Source: Eretmocerus hayati (taxonomy: Eukaryota; Arthropoda; Insecta; Hymenoptera; Aphelinidae). Taken from it: a stretch of 64,000 nt of DNA. The DNA lies in assembly GCA_029851415.1 (NCBI GenBank), contig CM056741.1, positions 143,394,522 through 143,458,521 on the forward strand, written 5' to 3'. Shown piece after piece: positions 11,801 to 23,800 of the stretch. The notes below the pieces were generated by a model that did not search any database, had not been told where the DNA came from, and saw only the letters and a program-made list of their open reading frames with translations. Both the position numbers and the translations under genes were made by a program. Positions within the stretch are counted from its first letter, which is position 1. The number at the start of each line of letters is the position of its first letter.

Positions 11801-14800
11801 TTCATGATGCTAGTGAAGCATGACAATGAGTAGAACATGGAATACAGCGTGGATGGGATATGCAAGTGCTAAACATGATGTTCTCTAGAAGACTGCGCAA
11901 ATGTTTCCGGGTCTGAATAAGTCATCTCAGCCACTTCCCGAGTGACAGACAATTCATAGGATTCTAGTGAAGCATCTTCGTCTATTAACAACAGCAAAAC
12001 TGTTTCCCCGGTGAAATATTATTATAATGATTATGAGAATCAGTCCTAGAGCAGGAGTGAAGATTATTTAAATGTCAAAAGTTTCTAACAGGCCATATAT
12101 TAACTCACAATTTGTCAAAAGCCTATGTGATACAATATTGTTTCATTGCATATTGCTGCACAGAGTTTCACTGAGAGTACATACCATTGTGTGTTGTTGA
12201 TTTATTAACTGGCAATATGTGGCTTTTTGCTCTAAAATTCCTCTTATTCATTGAGGAAACCTGAAAAACAGTGAGAATGATTTGATGTGTAATGATTATG
12301 ACCATGAGAATGATTACAAAATAAATTGAAAATGGAAATATTATTTACAGCAGCATATGTGAACTCATTCTCAAAATAAAATCGAATCGTAGCTTTGCAC
12401 TATTCTCGTTTCTCTCACTTTTTCCCGACATTGTCCAGTTCCACGCCGATTGTATAAATAACTCTATGACGCTAGTTATGTTTCACTATGGTAAACTGAT
12501 ATGGTATCCATAAATAATATGTAAAAATAATTTTTCAGCTCTCATAAGTCCACGGCATCACTTGGAAAGATGAACAAACTGAGATGTTTTCATGATGACA
12601 GAATATCATCTGAATACAATCTCTTGTGGAATATGTGTACACATACCGCACTGATTGATCGGAATCATGTCTATTTTAGGAAATGCCCCAGTGCATAGTG
12701 TACACTCCCCGTTTCTCGTTTTGAGGTTAAACGTCTGATCACTTTTGACAGCAAGTAGTTTGACATCCGAAGAATGCGGGTCAGTGCACGTCGATAATGT
12801 CATCGAGTATTACGAAATCCATATAAAAGTCGTAAAATTTGAGATGCTCGAAAACACCAGAGCAATCTCGTTTGATCAGATACATTTGATGATCACTAAT
12901 TGTAGATGAATGGGGGAATACGTGCAGGGAACGATAAGAGCTTGATTGATTAGAGTGCCAAAGTATACAATTACGAACCCATTCAAGATATGTACAATTT
13001 CGGCTTTAGCCTGGAGCAAAAAAATATGACTTCACCAACACAATTGAAGATGATCACATGAGTGTATTCTGAATGATAACTATGGGCTTATGGCTGCCAT
13101 TCCGCAGTTCAGTGTTCCCCGCATCTGCAGTCCCGCTGTGCCACACCATTCCCATTTCATTTCAGCTATATCCATAATAAGAAAACGGGGAGATGAAAGA
13201 TGAGCTAATACTCTCTCATCTTTCTCTCTCTCTTCTTCTCTCGCGCTTCCGCTCGAAGCCGTCGCTGTTTCCTCGAGTCCTCCCACTCGAGATTTTTTGC
13301 CTTGAAATTCTTCGATTCACTTTCCGATTTCTTTTAAAATTTCAAGTAGCTGCTTCTCAAACGAGATGTAATACATTTCTTCATCGGCATAACTCATAGC
13401 ATTAATGATGTCACGTGAGAGTCATGCAGACTATTTTTACATCATATCGCTGTACTGATAAGGGATGCGTAATGGTGATATTGGAAAGCCCGAAAGCAAT
13501 ATGCCTCCGTTCATTATTTGCCAGCTCTACGACGGTGCTCTATGATGATTAGTTGGAGAGCCAGCTAGCAAAAGCCAGGTCGGAGTGGAGAGCTTTGCGG
13601 CCAAGCTCAGCTCTCCCATGGTCCGTATGCCGCGTTCGTGGGTGCGGTGACTGCTCTCCGATGACGCTCATTGCCCCCACTTTTTCTCGTTTGCAGAGCT
13701 TTGCTCTCTTCCACACATCGGTTCCACCTTCCACCGTCTACATAATTTCGCGCCACACTCTCGCAATGAGAGACCGAATCATTTCCATATTTGGCATTCT
13801 TCATTCCTCAAGTTTTTCGTAAGAACTGGGATTTCCATCCGGAGCTGGTGGCAGTCTCTTTCTATGCAGTGAAATCAATGCAGCTAATGAACACTCATAA
13901 CCGTGGAATTGAAGTACTAACTAATAATTTTGATCTGTAATCGCAATTATTTTGATTGGCGCGAACAAATTTATATTTCGCCGACGTGAAAAAATTCTGT
14001 TGAGTTAACTATTTTAAAGATAGCACAGGTCCCATCGTCGCTGTACTGGAAAACGCGAGACTCGTTTATAAGTTTACAACGAAAAAGAAACATGAACTAA
14101 TGGAATATCAGTAGTTCTGGCCGATTGCATACCGAGAATTCGAACATGAGAGAAGTTCTTTTGCAGTCGATTGCTATGAAAATAAATCCTTTTTTCAGCT
14201 GCCAAGCAACCGATGTGAAGCTAGCTATTAAGAGTCAAATTCCTAATTGAGATGTCTGAAACATTTCTGGAATATTTGATTTTAACTCCCACGGCAGATA
14301 CCACTGTTTATATTATTATGATATCAGTGTAGTTGCACGAGATAAAATTTTTGCGGGCAGAGATTATCGCTTGAATCAGAAAAGAACTCAAATTTATGAA
14401 ATATTTGATGTAGAGGGTCCAGAATTTGCGCTTTTGGATTGCATTTTCGGCACGTACAGAATCATTTGAAGAAAATGGCACAACCGAAGGAGGCCAGCAG
14501 AAGTTCTCTTTTGCCGTTGAGAAGAGAAATTGTTGCTTTGAAAGTAAAATAAGATTTTCTGTGGCCGATCAATATTCGCGTCGCTATATACTAACAAGCT
14601 TGTTTTGAAAGCTTACTTTTCAAGAAATTCAAAGGGAGAATTGATTCGGTTCTCTAAGTATATTATTCTACATCTGTCAATGCAACTTGGTTGAGGTAAT
14701 ACTAGAACTTTTCCCAAATAATTTCTCAGCCACCATCTTCCACCAATATTGGGATCAGAGCCTAGTGACAATTTTTTTCCAACTTTGAAATCAGAGACTG

Positions 14801-15019
14801 AAACTCACTTCCGAGCCCACTCCCCAATGTGAAAATCAAAAACTAGTGATGTCTATGTCGAAAATTTTGGGGTTTCACAAATTCTACCAAACTTTGGGTG
14901 AAATAGTTGAGCTTGTATACGTCATTTACAAGGGATTATTCTCGAGAGCGGAATTAGACCAATATCCGATGGTATTAGTTCTCGTAACGAAGCTCCAACT
15001 GTATAATAGTTCATGCATG
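8813..15019. other. Long intergenic stretch, no supported gene
   Basis: I find no exon series or known motif here. There is a short C-tract near 8920-8940. Short open frames (for example 9544-9783 and 12606-12803 minus) have no homology I recognise. 13080-13830 is less AT-rich, with CT-rich runs such as CTCTCTCTCTTCTTCTCTCG, and could be a promoter, untranslated exon or divergent repeat; nothing in the sequence settles this. Confidence 0.5.
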
Positions 15020-15021
15020 TA

Positions 15022-15791
15022 CAGGCGTCCCTCGGTAACCGCGGGGGATACGTTCCGGTGAGGTACCGAGGTTACCAAAATCACGGTTACCAAAGCATTA
15101 GGCTAGTGGGAAAAGGGGAAATCGGTCCCAACATCAGCGGATTCCTGTCTAGAATGGAGTATTGACAGTAAAGAATTCAAATTTCAACTATTTGCAATTC
15201 ATAAAGCCCCATCTCTCTGATATCAATACCATAGTAAGACTATCATACAACACGACTAAAGAATTTTTCCTTATGAAGATCAGTTATCTGTGATTGTTTC
15301 CCACTGTCACGAATATTCCTTTTTGTTGATTGATCAACTCAGTATTTGCATGCCACGTCTGCTCTCTCACGCCTGATTCAAGTTGATCCAAAATTTCGAG
15401 TTTTCCTCCCAAAGTCGTTAACTTTCTTGGTCTCTTAATAGGGGTTTCTTTGGGAGGCGAACTTTCTTCCCTCTTTTCTGACATTTTTTACGTTAACTCT
15501 CAAATTCTGTCAATTACGATCCATGCAATGCACGTAAACAAGAGTTTTTTGGTTATAGAATCTAAACAAAAGATCGCAAGCAGTAGAGAATATCGATCCT
15601 GCCGTCAACGAAATTTCCAAAGTTTCGATTTTATTCTACTGCGAATTAGTATTCGGTAATATGGTGACCGAAGAGGGATCAAGAAGTGGCACGAATCGAT
15701 TGATCTTCTGAACATTTTTGGAAAGCATTGGGTTGGCGATGGAAAAACCGCGGTTACCGAGACCCAAACCGCGGTTACCAAGGGACGACTG
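15022..15791. mobile_element. Deletion derivative of a pogo/Tigger-like element, TA duplication
   Basis: The ends form TIRs of about 25 bp: CAGGCGTCCCTCGGTAACCG at the left and the complement of CGGTTACCAAGGGACGACTG at the right. Each is flanked by TA (15020-15021 and 15792-15793), giving a 770-bp element. Termini starting CAG with a TA duplication are usual for pogo/Tigger elements of the Tc1/mariner superfamily. A remnant of the transposase N-terminus survives on the minus strand (see the next entry). Almost all the coding region is missing. Confidence 0.75.
15284..15484 (-). pseudogene. N-terminal fragment of a pogo-type transposase (HTH, CENP-B-like)
   Basis: This 66-codon minus-strand frame starts MSEKREES and contains KLTTLGGKLEILDQLESGV. 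That fits the first helix-turn-helix (psq/CENP-B N-terminal type) of pogo-like transposases, which commonly read KLEIL plus a short spacing to the DNA-binding helix. After about 45 residues the similarity stops, and no DDE catalytic domain follows within the 770-bp element. It is a relic rather than a gene. Family call from memory of the motif; moderate certainty. Confidence 0.6.
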
Positions 15792-15793
15792 TA

Positions 15794-18663
15794 TCGCTAA
15801 TTACCCATCATGAGAAGTTTTAAACGATTAGGAAACAAAAGTTTTTGAATTTATCCAATGGTAGAAAGATATTCATTTTGATGGAGCCATTCTAAGGGCC
15901 ATGAGATTATAGTAAGACCGAATGCTGGTCGGCGCCATATGCGAACTCATTAAAATACGCTGCAAAAAGACATTTGCGGAATGCTTCCTCTTCTCCCACT
16001 CATGTTACAATAATTATAGTTATGAATCGTTTTTCTTCTAAATAGTCGTATTAGAAATGCCTCGAGATTTTAAAGAGATTAGTGAAAGTGGAAACGAAAT
16101 TTGGAGTGACATAGAAAGAAAAATTAGAAAATTTTTTTTTCAAAAATGGAAACAATAATCGAAATTTTGTATTAACCAATCTCTTTAGAATGATCGAGGA
16201 ATACTTGGCTATACTTGGAACAATGAGTGACAGTTTATACTGTGAATAGGAGATGCTATAACGTTTGGACCAACAGTGTCGGAAAATGGTGTTGAAATTC
16301 AGGCTATCAACTGAACGTGGAAGAAGGTGTGATGAGAGTATGAAACTGTCAATAGACTGGGACCATCACTGGTCGATTGAGAAAGAAGGCTCAAAATTTC
16401 AAGAGGATTGATCCAGGAGTTTAGGAGATACCGCGTGACAAAGAGAAGACAACATATAGACACACGCGCACATACCAAAATGAACAAGACGTTACTCAAA
16501 ATGATTCACGGACAGCGTTGTTTATGAGATGAGGAAAGTATAGGGGTACCATTTGATAGATTTTGGCGAGTAGAACAAAATGGTTGAGGTGAATTTTGGA
16601 TAAAAGTCAAAGTAGGGAGTGAAAAATGAGAAATTCAAAAAAATTTTAAGCAAAAATTTCCGCACCGATACAATACTTTCTCTTCGAAGAAGCAAAAACA
16701 ACAACATCAATGCAACTTGTGCAATCCTGCAAGGATTAACGCGGAACTTGATATGAATATTCTTGCAAACATTCTAGAGTGTATGAAGTTGAGTCAACAG
16801 ATAACTAGAGTTCAACCTTATTTATTATTTCATGTGTTCTAATTTTAAGTAAGGAATATAAGTATCGAGAATGTGATTCAGCTTCATCCAGCACATGGCG
16901 AAAAAATAAGCTAAAAGTTATTACTTGGTCTGGATTGGTCTATTTGTAGGCATGACTTTGTTGTTCTAAATTCTAGACATCTTTTGATCTACCTTCGAAC
17001 AATCTCCTCTCAGAGAAAGCTCGCTTATTGTTCTCCCCTACAAGATCATCTATTCGTTTCCAACAGTTTGTCACGGTTATTTTCATATGCATAAAAAAAT
17101 GGGGAAATTTTGAGGGGTCCTTGTCAATTTTGAAAAAAATAGCGTTGGACCATAAAGGTTGAGAATGAGGTGAGAAATAAGTTCCTCGTCGCATTTCTCA
17201 AAACAGCGAGATTTTCATGGCAGTCACTAATTCTAAAATTATCCTAGGTTCTTATCCCAGACCGTCAGCCTTTTCAAGATTTAGTCGGGTTCTTCATTTT
17301 TATATTTTCTTTCAAAATATCTATGTAAGAGCTAAGCCTATTGCTCGAGATCGGACTTGCGTGTTATAACACTTTTCTTCGTGTTACAAGTTAGACGTTA
17401 CTACACGTTCAATTTCCGGGCACTATTTCGTGTAATTATCCGGCAACTTCGACTTTTGGCCATTCATAATATCAGTTTTCATCCAAATTTTGAGTGCAGG
17501 AGGTACATTACCTTAGAAATTACCACAAGTTCCGCAAAGTAATTGTAGAGAAATCTGATCATGGATTGCTTTCTTTCAATAAAAATGTCAATGTCTAGTG
17601 TCATGTTACGTTTCAGAAAGGATGAAGCAGGAATCCAACTCTCTGAGATAATCACGAAAGTACGGAGGACAAGTTGAAGATGAGTGAATCAATATCCTAT
17701 ACTGGAGCCCTTGATGGTTCAATGGCACGCGTTTACCCCTTCGATGTTTGTGGAAGTAGAAGAATCTTCTTTCCATGACATATTCTGAGAGACTGGACAC
17801 ATAATTCATTTGGAGGGAATTTGAGAGCGCATATTGAAGTCAGTTTCAAAATGATGAAATTATGACTTTTTTCAACAACCATCGATTTGAAATGTTGTTG
17901 CGCGTTTTTATGGTTTTCATTGCACTGTTCGATATTTTTTTACTGGACGGTATAGGCGATTTTTTCAATTTCACTGTGCGGTCTTTACTTATTGCAGACC
18001 CTTGATTGTCTGTTGAATGCCAAAAGACACTAATAGGAAGACTTTAAAATGATAAATTTGCAGGGTCAGGCTAAATTCCATTGAGATACTTTTTATCAGG
18101 TCCTAGAAGAAACTAGAGACGGTTCGACTCTCTGATCGCGATATTAACGCTATGTGTCATTGCAAGGTATCAAATGATACAGAAATACTGTCGACGTAAC
18201 CAGTGTGTGATCAAATAGCCAAGAGCTCTTTCCCTTTTGCGTGCATGACAGATGTATGATATAACTGAAGGGCAGCATATTACTATTCATACAAGTAAGA
18301 AAGTCCGACGCTTTGGATGGAGCAATATAGACACGAGTTTTCAGATTATTCATCCAAAAAGTGCTACAATCAGAACTCATTAATAGTTGAATGACCTCGA
18401 GCTGGGAGGGATTATTCGTTTTTTTTTTTTTAATCATGAAAGATGGAATCGATTTTTTACGAAATAATCAATTCGATAGTGATCTAATTTGGACATGATC
18501 CTTACATTCTATTCAAGAGCATCCCCACCTCGATAATTCCAGTGAAATGTTTTGGATCAGTCACCACTGGCATCATCAATCGATCCTCGAATCGATCTAT
18601 GGTGGATTTGTTTATAAGATTCAAAACGTCTCTTTGCTAATGTTTCGAGAACATTGTGAGAGC
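15794..18663. other. Intergenic stretch, no supported gene
   Basis: AT-rich sequence with only short random frames on both strands. I see no repeat boundary, splice-flanked exon or recognisable motif. Confidence 0.5.
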
Positions 18664-18665
18664 TA

Positions 18666-19625
18666 CCGTAAACCGGGGTGAATGTGTCCACCGGGGTGAA
18701 TGTGTCCGCTTTCGCCAAAAAAATTGTCAGCATCATATCTTCGCTTTCATAGCACCTACAGAAACCTGCCGGGGGTCATTTTGAAGCTTGAAATCTCTAC
18801 TTTCCAAATAAATAACCTCAATTCCATGAAAATGGACTCTAAAGTACTTTCTTTGCTGTTTAATGAAGATTAAAAACTAATGTCCCCAAAAAACAGATTT
18901 TTTGTGGCTAGCAGAGAATTTTGACGGGTTAGCTCGAAATAAACCACGTGATCGTGTTTAGACGATAATTTTGCGTTAGGAACTTATGGTGAGGTACCCC
19001 GCGCAAGGGAAAATTTTTTTTCCTCGTGATCTCAACACAGCGAGTATTATTGCAAAAACAGGTTTTTATGAAGAAACAGTTCTGAAATCAATCCAGTGCC
19101 TCAACAGCTACCGGACAATTTTTTTCTGAAAAGTATGTGATAGAAAGAAGAAAATGCGACCTCGAACGTTCAAATTGATCTATTCTAGCCCGTATTGTGA
19201 TTTTTTGAAGATTTATTGCAAATTTTGATTTTTTTCCAAATACCAGGTGGACTAATTAGCTCATATGACCACAAGGTTGCGTTGTATCGTTTTAAAACCA
19301 CTGGGATCATATTTAGCGGGTCCAAATACGTAGGATAACGTATCTTGATATGCATTCAAAATCTTGAATTCACAAGCTATGCGCTTCAGACGCAGGCGAG
19401 GCATAGGTGGACACATTCACCCCTGTCGACGGGGTGAATGTGTCCACCCTGTTTTTTGCAGTTTTTGGGAAACCGTGGGGTCAAAGTCAAAATCTGACAA
19501 CGGGATCTTGTAGCTGAGCTCAAGACTCAAATTTTTACTACCTATACATTATCTTTTGGCATGAATAAGACCAAGAAAATCACAGTGGAAGGTCAAAAGT
19601 GTACCACATTCACCCCAGTTTACGG
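18666..19625. mobile_element. TA-flanked TIR element with GGGGTGAATGTG ends
   Basis: The left end reads CCGTAAACCGGGGTGAATGT and the right end is its near-perfect complement (CACATTCACCCCAGTTTACG G), with TA immediately outside both (18664-18665, 19626-19627). The element is 960 bp. GGGGTGAATGTGTCC recurs just inside the left end and twice, once inverted, near 19410-19455. No transposase frame is visible, so it is probably a non-autonomous Tc1/mariner-type element. Confidence 0.75.
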
Positions 19626-19629
19626 TACT

Positions 19630-20864
19630 GCAAAGAAATCATTACCTTCAGATCGATTTCGTTCTTATCGCAAGATGCAACAAATGTTAGATAAAAATCT
19701 TCAAAATGAGCAAGCGCTATGTCTGAAGCGGGATTTGGTCTTACAGCAAGCATCACGTGTAGTTGAACTATAGAACTCTCAGGCTTGCCGATGCATGTTT
19801 TTATGTGTACAATAGGTTAGATTATACTTCTTTTGCAAGGAATGGAAAAATAATTCCACATTCTTTTTAAACCTCTTATGAATCCACGATTGAGATTTGA
19901 CGATTCGGAACACACAAAAATCACAATCATATACAAAATCATTTGTCGAGCGGTTGAATATTCAACTTCGAACAGTTTCACATGTGTAAACATAGCTAGG
20001 CCTGAACATAGCTCGTGCAGCAGAAGATGGGTAAGACAAAATTCGCCTGATTCTTAGACGATATTGAAGTCGAATACTCTCGATATCGTCGTATTTTCTG
20101 ACATGAAGAAAAAAGCTGTTTTTTTCCACCTGGCGGTCAGATTTGAACCAATGCAAGATGCAACAAAAAGACACTACGGCAATCTGAAAGTGATTTTTTT
20201 TTGTAGTGTGACGAGCCTATTTGTCAATTTCATTGCTGGCGAGTATAGTCTTGCTATAAGACTAATGAAATACGCCTGGACGATCAACCAGCAGACTTGG
20301 AAAACGTAGTTCACTCGAAATGTGAGCTTGATGAAAACTGAAAAATATCAAAAATACGCCGCGATAACACGGAAGTAGTTCTGAAAGAGTAGTTTTCTGA
20401 ATAACATTACAGCACATTCTGAATAAAAATCTTCCGGATCGATGGAAGAGTTTGAAGTGAATAAACCATCTGGGATACAGATGAGTTATTTCCATACAGA
20501 ATTTTGAATGTAGATGTAAATTTAGAAACGTAGTTGAAATAATCGTATCACAAAAACTGTACAGTGCATACACACGGCTAAAATTGATTTGAACAGCTCT
20601 ATAGCTATTGGTGCAAGTGGTCTCGAGGTAATGGGATACTTTATGTATTTTTCACATGCTTGTACTGCGCTCGTTGGGCTCACTTCTCACGATAGTACGC
20701 GGTAGGTTCGTATTGTAGCAAAGGGAGGCGTCTGAGTAAGAGCATGAAGTGCAGTAATATCATCCAAATAAAAGTGCAGATTGTGATACAAGATGTTGAA
20801 TAATCAATGATGTGAGAGAATCAGTGAACATCTAATATGTACAATAAGTTTATAAGAGTGAAAT
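19630..20864. promoter_or_regulatory. Region upstream of the scarlet-like gene
   Basis: The 1.2 kb before the predicted start codon at 20865 should contain the promoter and 5' untranslated region. I cannot place a TATA box or transcription start. The interval has no other convincing gene. Confidence 0.3.
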
Positions 20865-23800
20865 ATGGAAGCTTTTAAAGTTGATGAGTCGCAAAACAGT
20901 GTTTTGTTAACGTGGAGAAATGTCTCTGTTTACGTCCTCGACTTGAGACGCAAAGTGTGCAAGCAAGTCGTTACAAATGGTAATCAATTGTATAAATCTA
21001 AACTCTTTGCACGATTTTTCTCGGCTAGTTTTTAAAATTCAAAGTTACACAACTTATTGACTTTTTTGTTATTGCGGTGTGAGACATCTCATTGATATTG
21101 GAATTACGACCCTTGCTATGCATATTCGAGCAAAAAATATTACAGATTATCCCCTTGTTATTGCGATGAAGCTCTAATTTTAGAACGGTGAAGTAGGGTC
21201 AGTTGTAAAGCTGCAACTCCTGTCCCCTTATTTTCATTTCGCAATTACGAATGATACATAAAGAATATTCAATGACTTCCTTCATGATAATTATTCAATG
21301 TCAAATTCAATTTCTCGAATTTCATTCTAGCCGATAGTTTTGATCGGTGAGTCGTTTGCCATATTCATATTGCAATCAAATCATATATCTTTGACAGGGT
21401 TTTTAACGAAATCCATTTTGAATTTTGTTGAATTTTCGTTGAGTCCTATTCGATCATCCATTTCATAACGAAATTGGTCATTGGAAAGGATTCAATGAAA
21501 TTCAACGAAATTGATCATGGATTTCGTTAAAAAGCCTGATCTTTGGAGAGCAGTGCTCAAAGTATGAGCATACTTTTGAACCAAACTTTATGAATATTTT
21601 CTAGAGCTCGAGAACTGATGACTAAATGTTCTTGCTCCATCTTGTTATTTGAGACTTATTGTTTTCGTCACGGTATCACTCTTGATTGGAGTTATGTTCG
21701 TAAAGTAACAAATAGTTAACTTCCAAGTTCGTATTAATCCAACTTGTTTGATTGATAAGCCTGACTCTGCGATACCTTTTAAATCACCTGTAAATGCCAA
21801 ACTAAGAACAAAAAAGCAACGAATTGATGTGATGGTCATTTATTTCAGTTAGAGGCGCCGTTCAACCCGGAGAGTTGACTGGAATTTTGGGTGGCAGGTA
21901 CGTTGAACTGGATTAAACAACGAGACAAATAAACTTCTAAATATATCGACTATTATGTGAAAATCTATACCGGAGAAGCGACTACGCTATTTTGATTTGA
22001 TCTGATTCGCTCTGAATGATTTTCTCAAGATCTTAAATCGCAATCAGAATCTCGAAGAGAATCAAATTTATAATCTTCAGTTATAGATAATTCTCACGAT
22101 TAGTTAACACTCGGGTTACCCGGGCCTGAGCGCGTTTCTTGGAATGATAGGCCAATAGAAAAATGCCCAAACATAGTCTTCAACAACCTATAGAGCGAGT
22201 AGTATCCGAGCAGTAATTACTTCAAGTCGAAAAAAATTCATAAGATTCGATTTTCACCTTTCGCGCGTAATTATCCGCACGTGGTATAAGATTTTCAAGC
22301 CTCGTTCGCAAATAACCCCATCTTGGAAAATGTTCTAAGGCATAAAATACATTCATTTAGATTGGACATGATATTGGACATGATGTTTCTGTTGTCAAAG
22401 CGTACTTATCGATGGACAAAAGTGATAGATAGTTAGATAGATGGGACTCGTGTGGATTACAGAAGTGGTTACCCGGATTCGACAAATTTTTCATTTCACT
22501 CATAGGCGCCCTAAAATTTATTAGACCCATATATTTTTTCCATGAAAAATCCGCGAATTGAGGCCTGGATCTCACAAAGAAGATCCCGTGGCCAGAATGA
22601 TTATGCCAAGCTTGAGATTGAATTCATAAATCACTGCCAAGTTGAATCTTCCCGTGGAAATCGGTTGCAAAACGCACTAATATCTGGAGCACGTCTGCTA
22701 ATCGAGTAGTGACTTCATTTTTCTTCTTGAAAACTTGTAGAAAATCATGACAAAATGTTATAAAAGAGTGTCTCATAGATTTTCTCCCTAAGAGCCTATA
22801 AAGTCGTTTCATAGCCTATTTGAAGCAAAATTCAAAGAGATAATTCCTTCCCTGCTTATCTAAAACTCACCCATTCGCTTCAATAGTATTTTTCGAGCAA
22901 GTTTGGGTGTAAGATTATTTTCTTGAACTCTCGACGTCAACAGAGGTCTTAAGGCCGTGTCGAAGTCTCGCGCGAAACGGGGTTACAACTTACCCTTACG
23001 CGATGGTTTTTTCATCAATCGAGACGGGGGTGGTCGCAAATGACTCTGAATTGCTTCAGAAATGTGCCCCTGGTACGATGTGTGAGGATAAACGTCTCTA
23101 TCTCCTTCAAAACTCGATGTAAGGTGCAAAGTCGCGTTCTCTGATAATCAGAATCGGAACATCTCTCGATTCTTCGATTCCTCTCCAAGAGTGAGAGATG
23201 TTTATCCTCACACATCGTACCAGAGGCACATTCCGGGAACAATTCTGAGTAATTTGCGACCACCCCCGTCTCAATTGATGCAATAACCATCGCGTAAAAT
23301 GTAACCCCGTATTCGCCCCGAGACTCCGACATGGCCTTACAAATAACGAATATCTCTAGTTTAGTTATGCGAGCTAGCCAATTCTACGTGAAGTTGAGAG
23401 TCTTGTCAAGTGGACTAGAAATGGGTCGCATCTCCATCGCAATTTGGTCAACTTTTCAATGAATATTTGACCAAAGCCTCAGAGTCGACTCCTTCTATTT
23501 TGTGCCTTAGAGCTCCGCACAACTGATTTTTGACCGAAGGAGACCAAAATGTCTTTTCTAATTCCCAAAAGACCCCTTAAAAAAAGATGCTTCCAAATTT
23601 TTTCGTACTATTTTTGTCGTAAACAATCATCCGAGCCATGGCTGGGGTACGTGCATGCTAGCTTTTCGTAGGCGAAATGTTAACTAATACTGAGAATCAT
23701 CCGTATGAATGGTTTCAGAAGAGAATTTGCAACAGGAGTCTTGTGAGGATTATCTACCTTTCATAGACATACTTATTACATCATTATTTATTCGCAGTGG

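Noticed and set aside
12606..12803. A Cys-rich minus-strand exon
   Set aside because: Four cysteines in spaced pairs (CTLC, CGMC) attracted attention, but there are no convincing splice sites or neighbouring exons.
23015..23332. A 105-codon minus-strand gene
   Set aside because: It coincides exactly with the palindromic MITE in scarlet intron 2.
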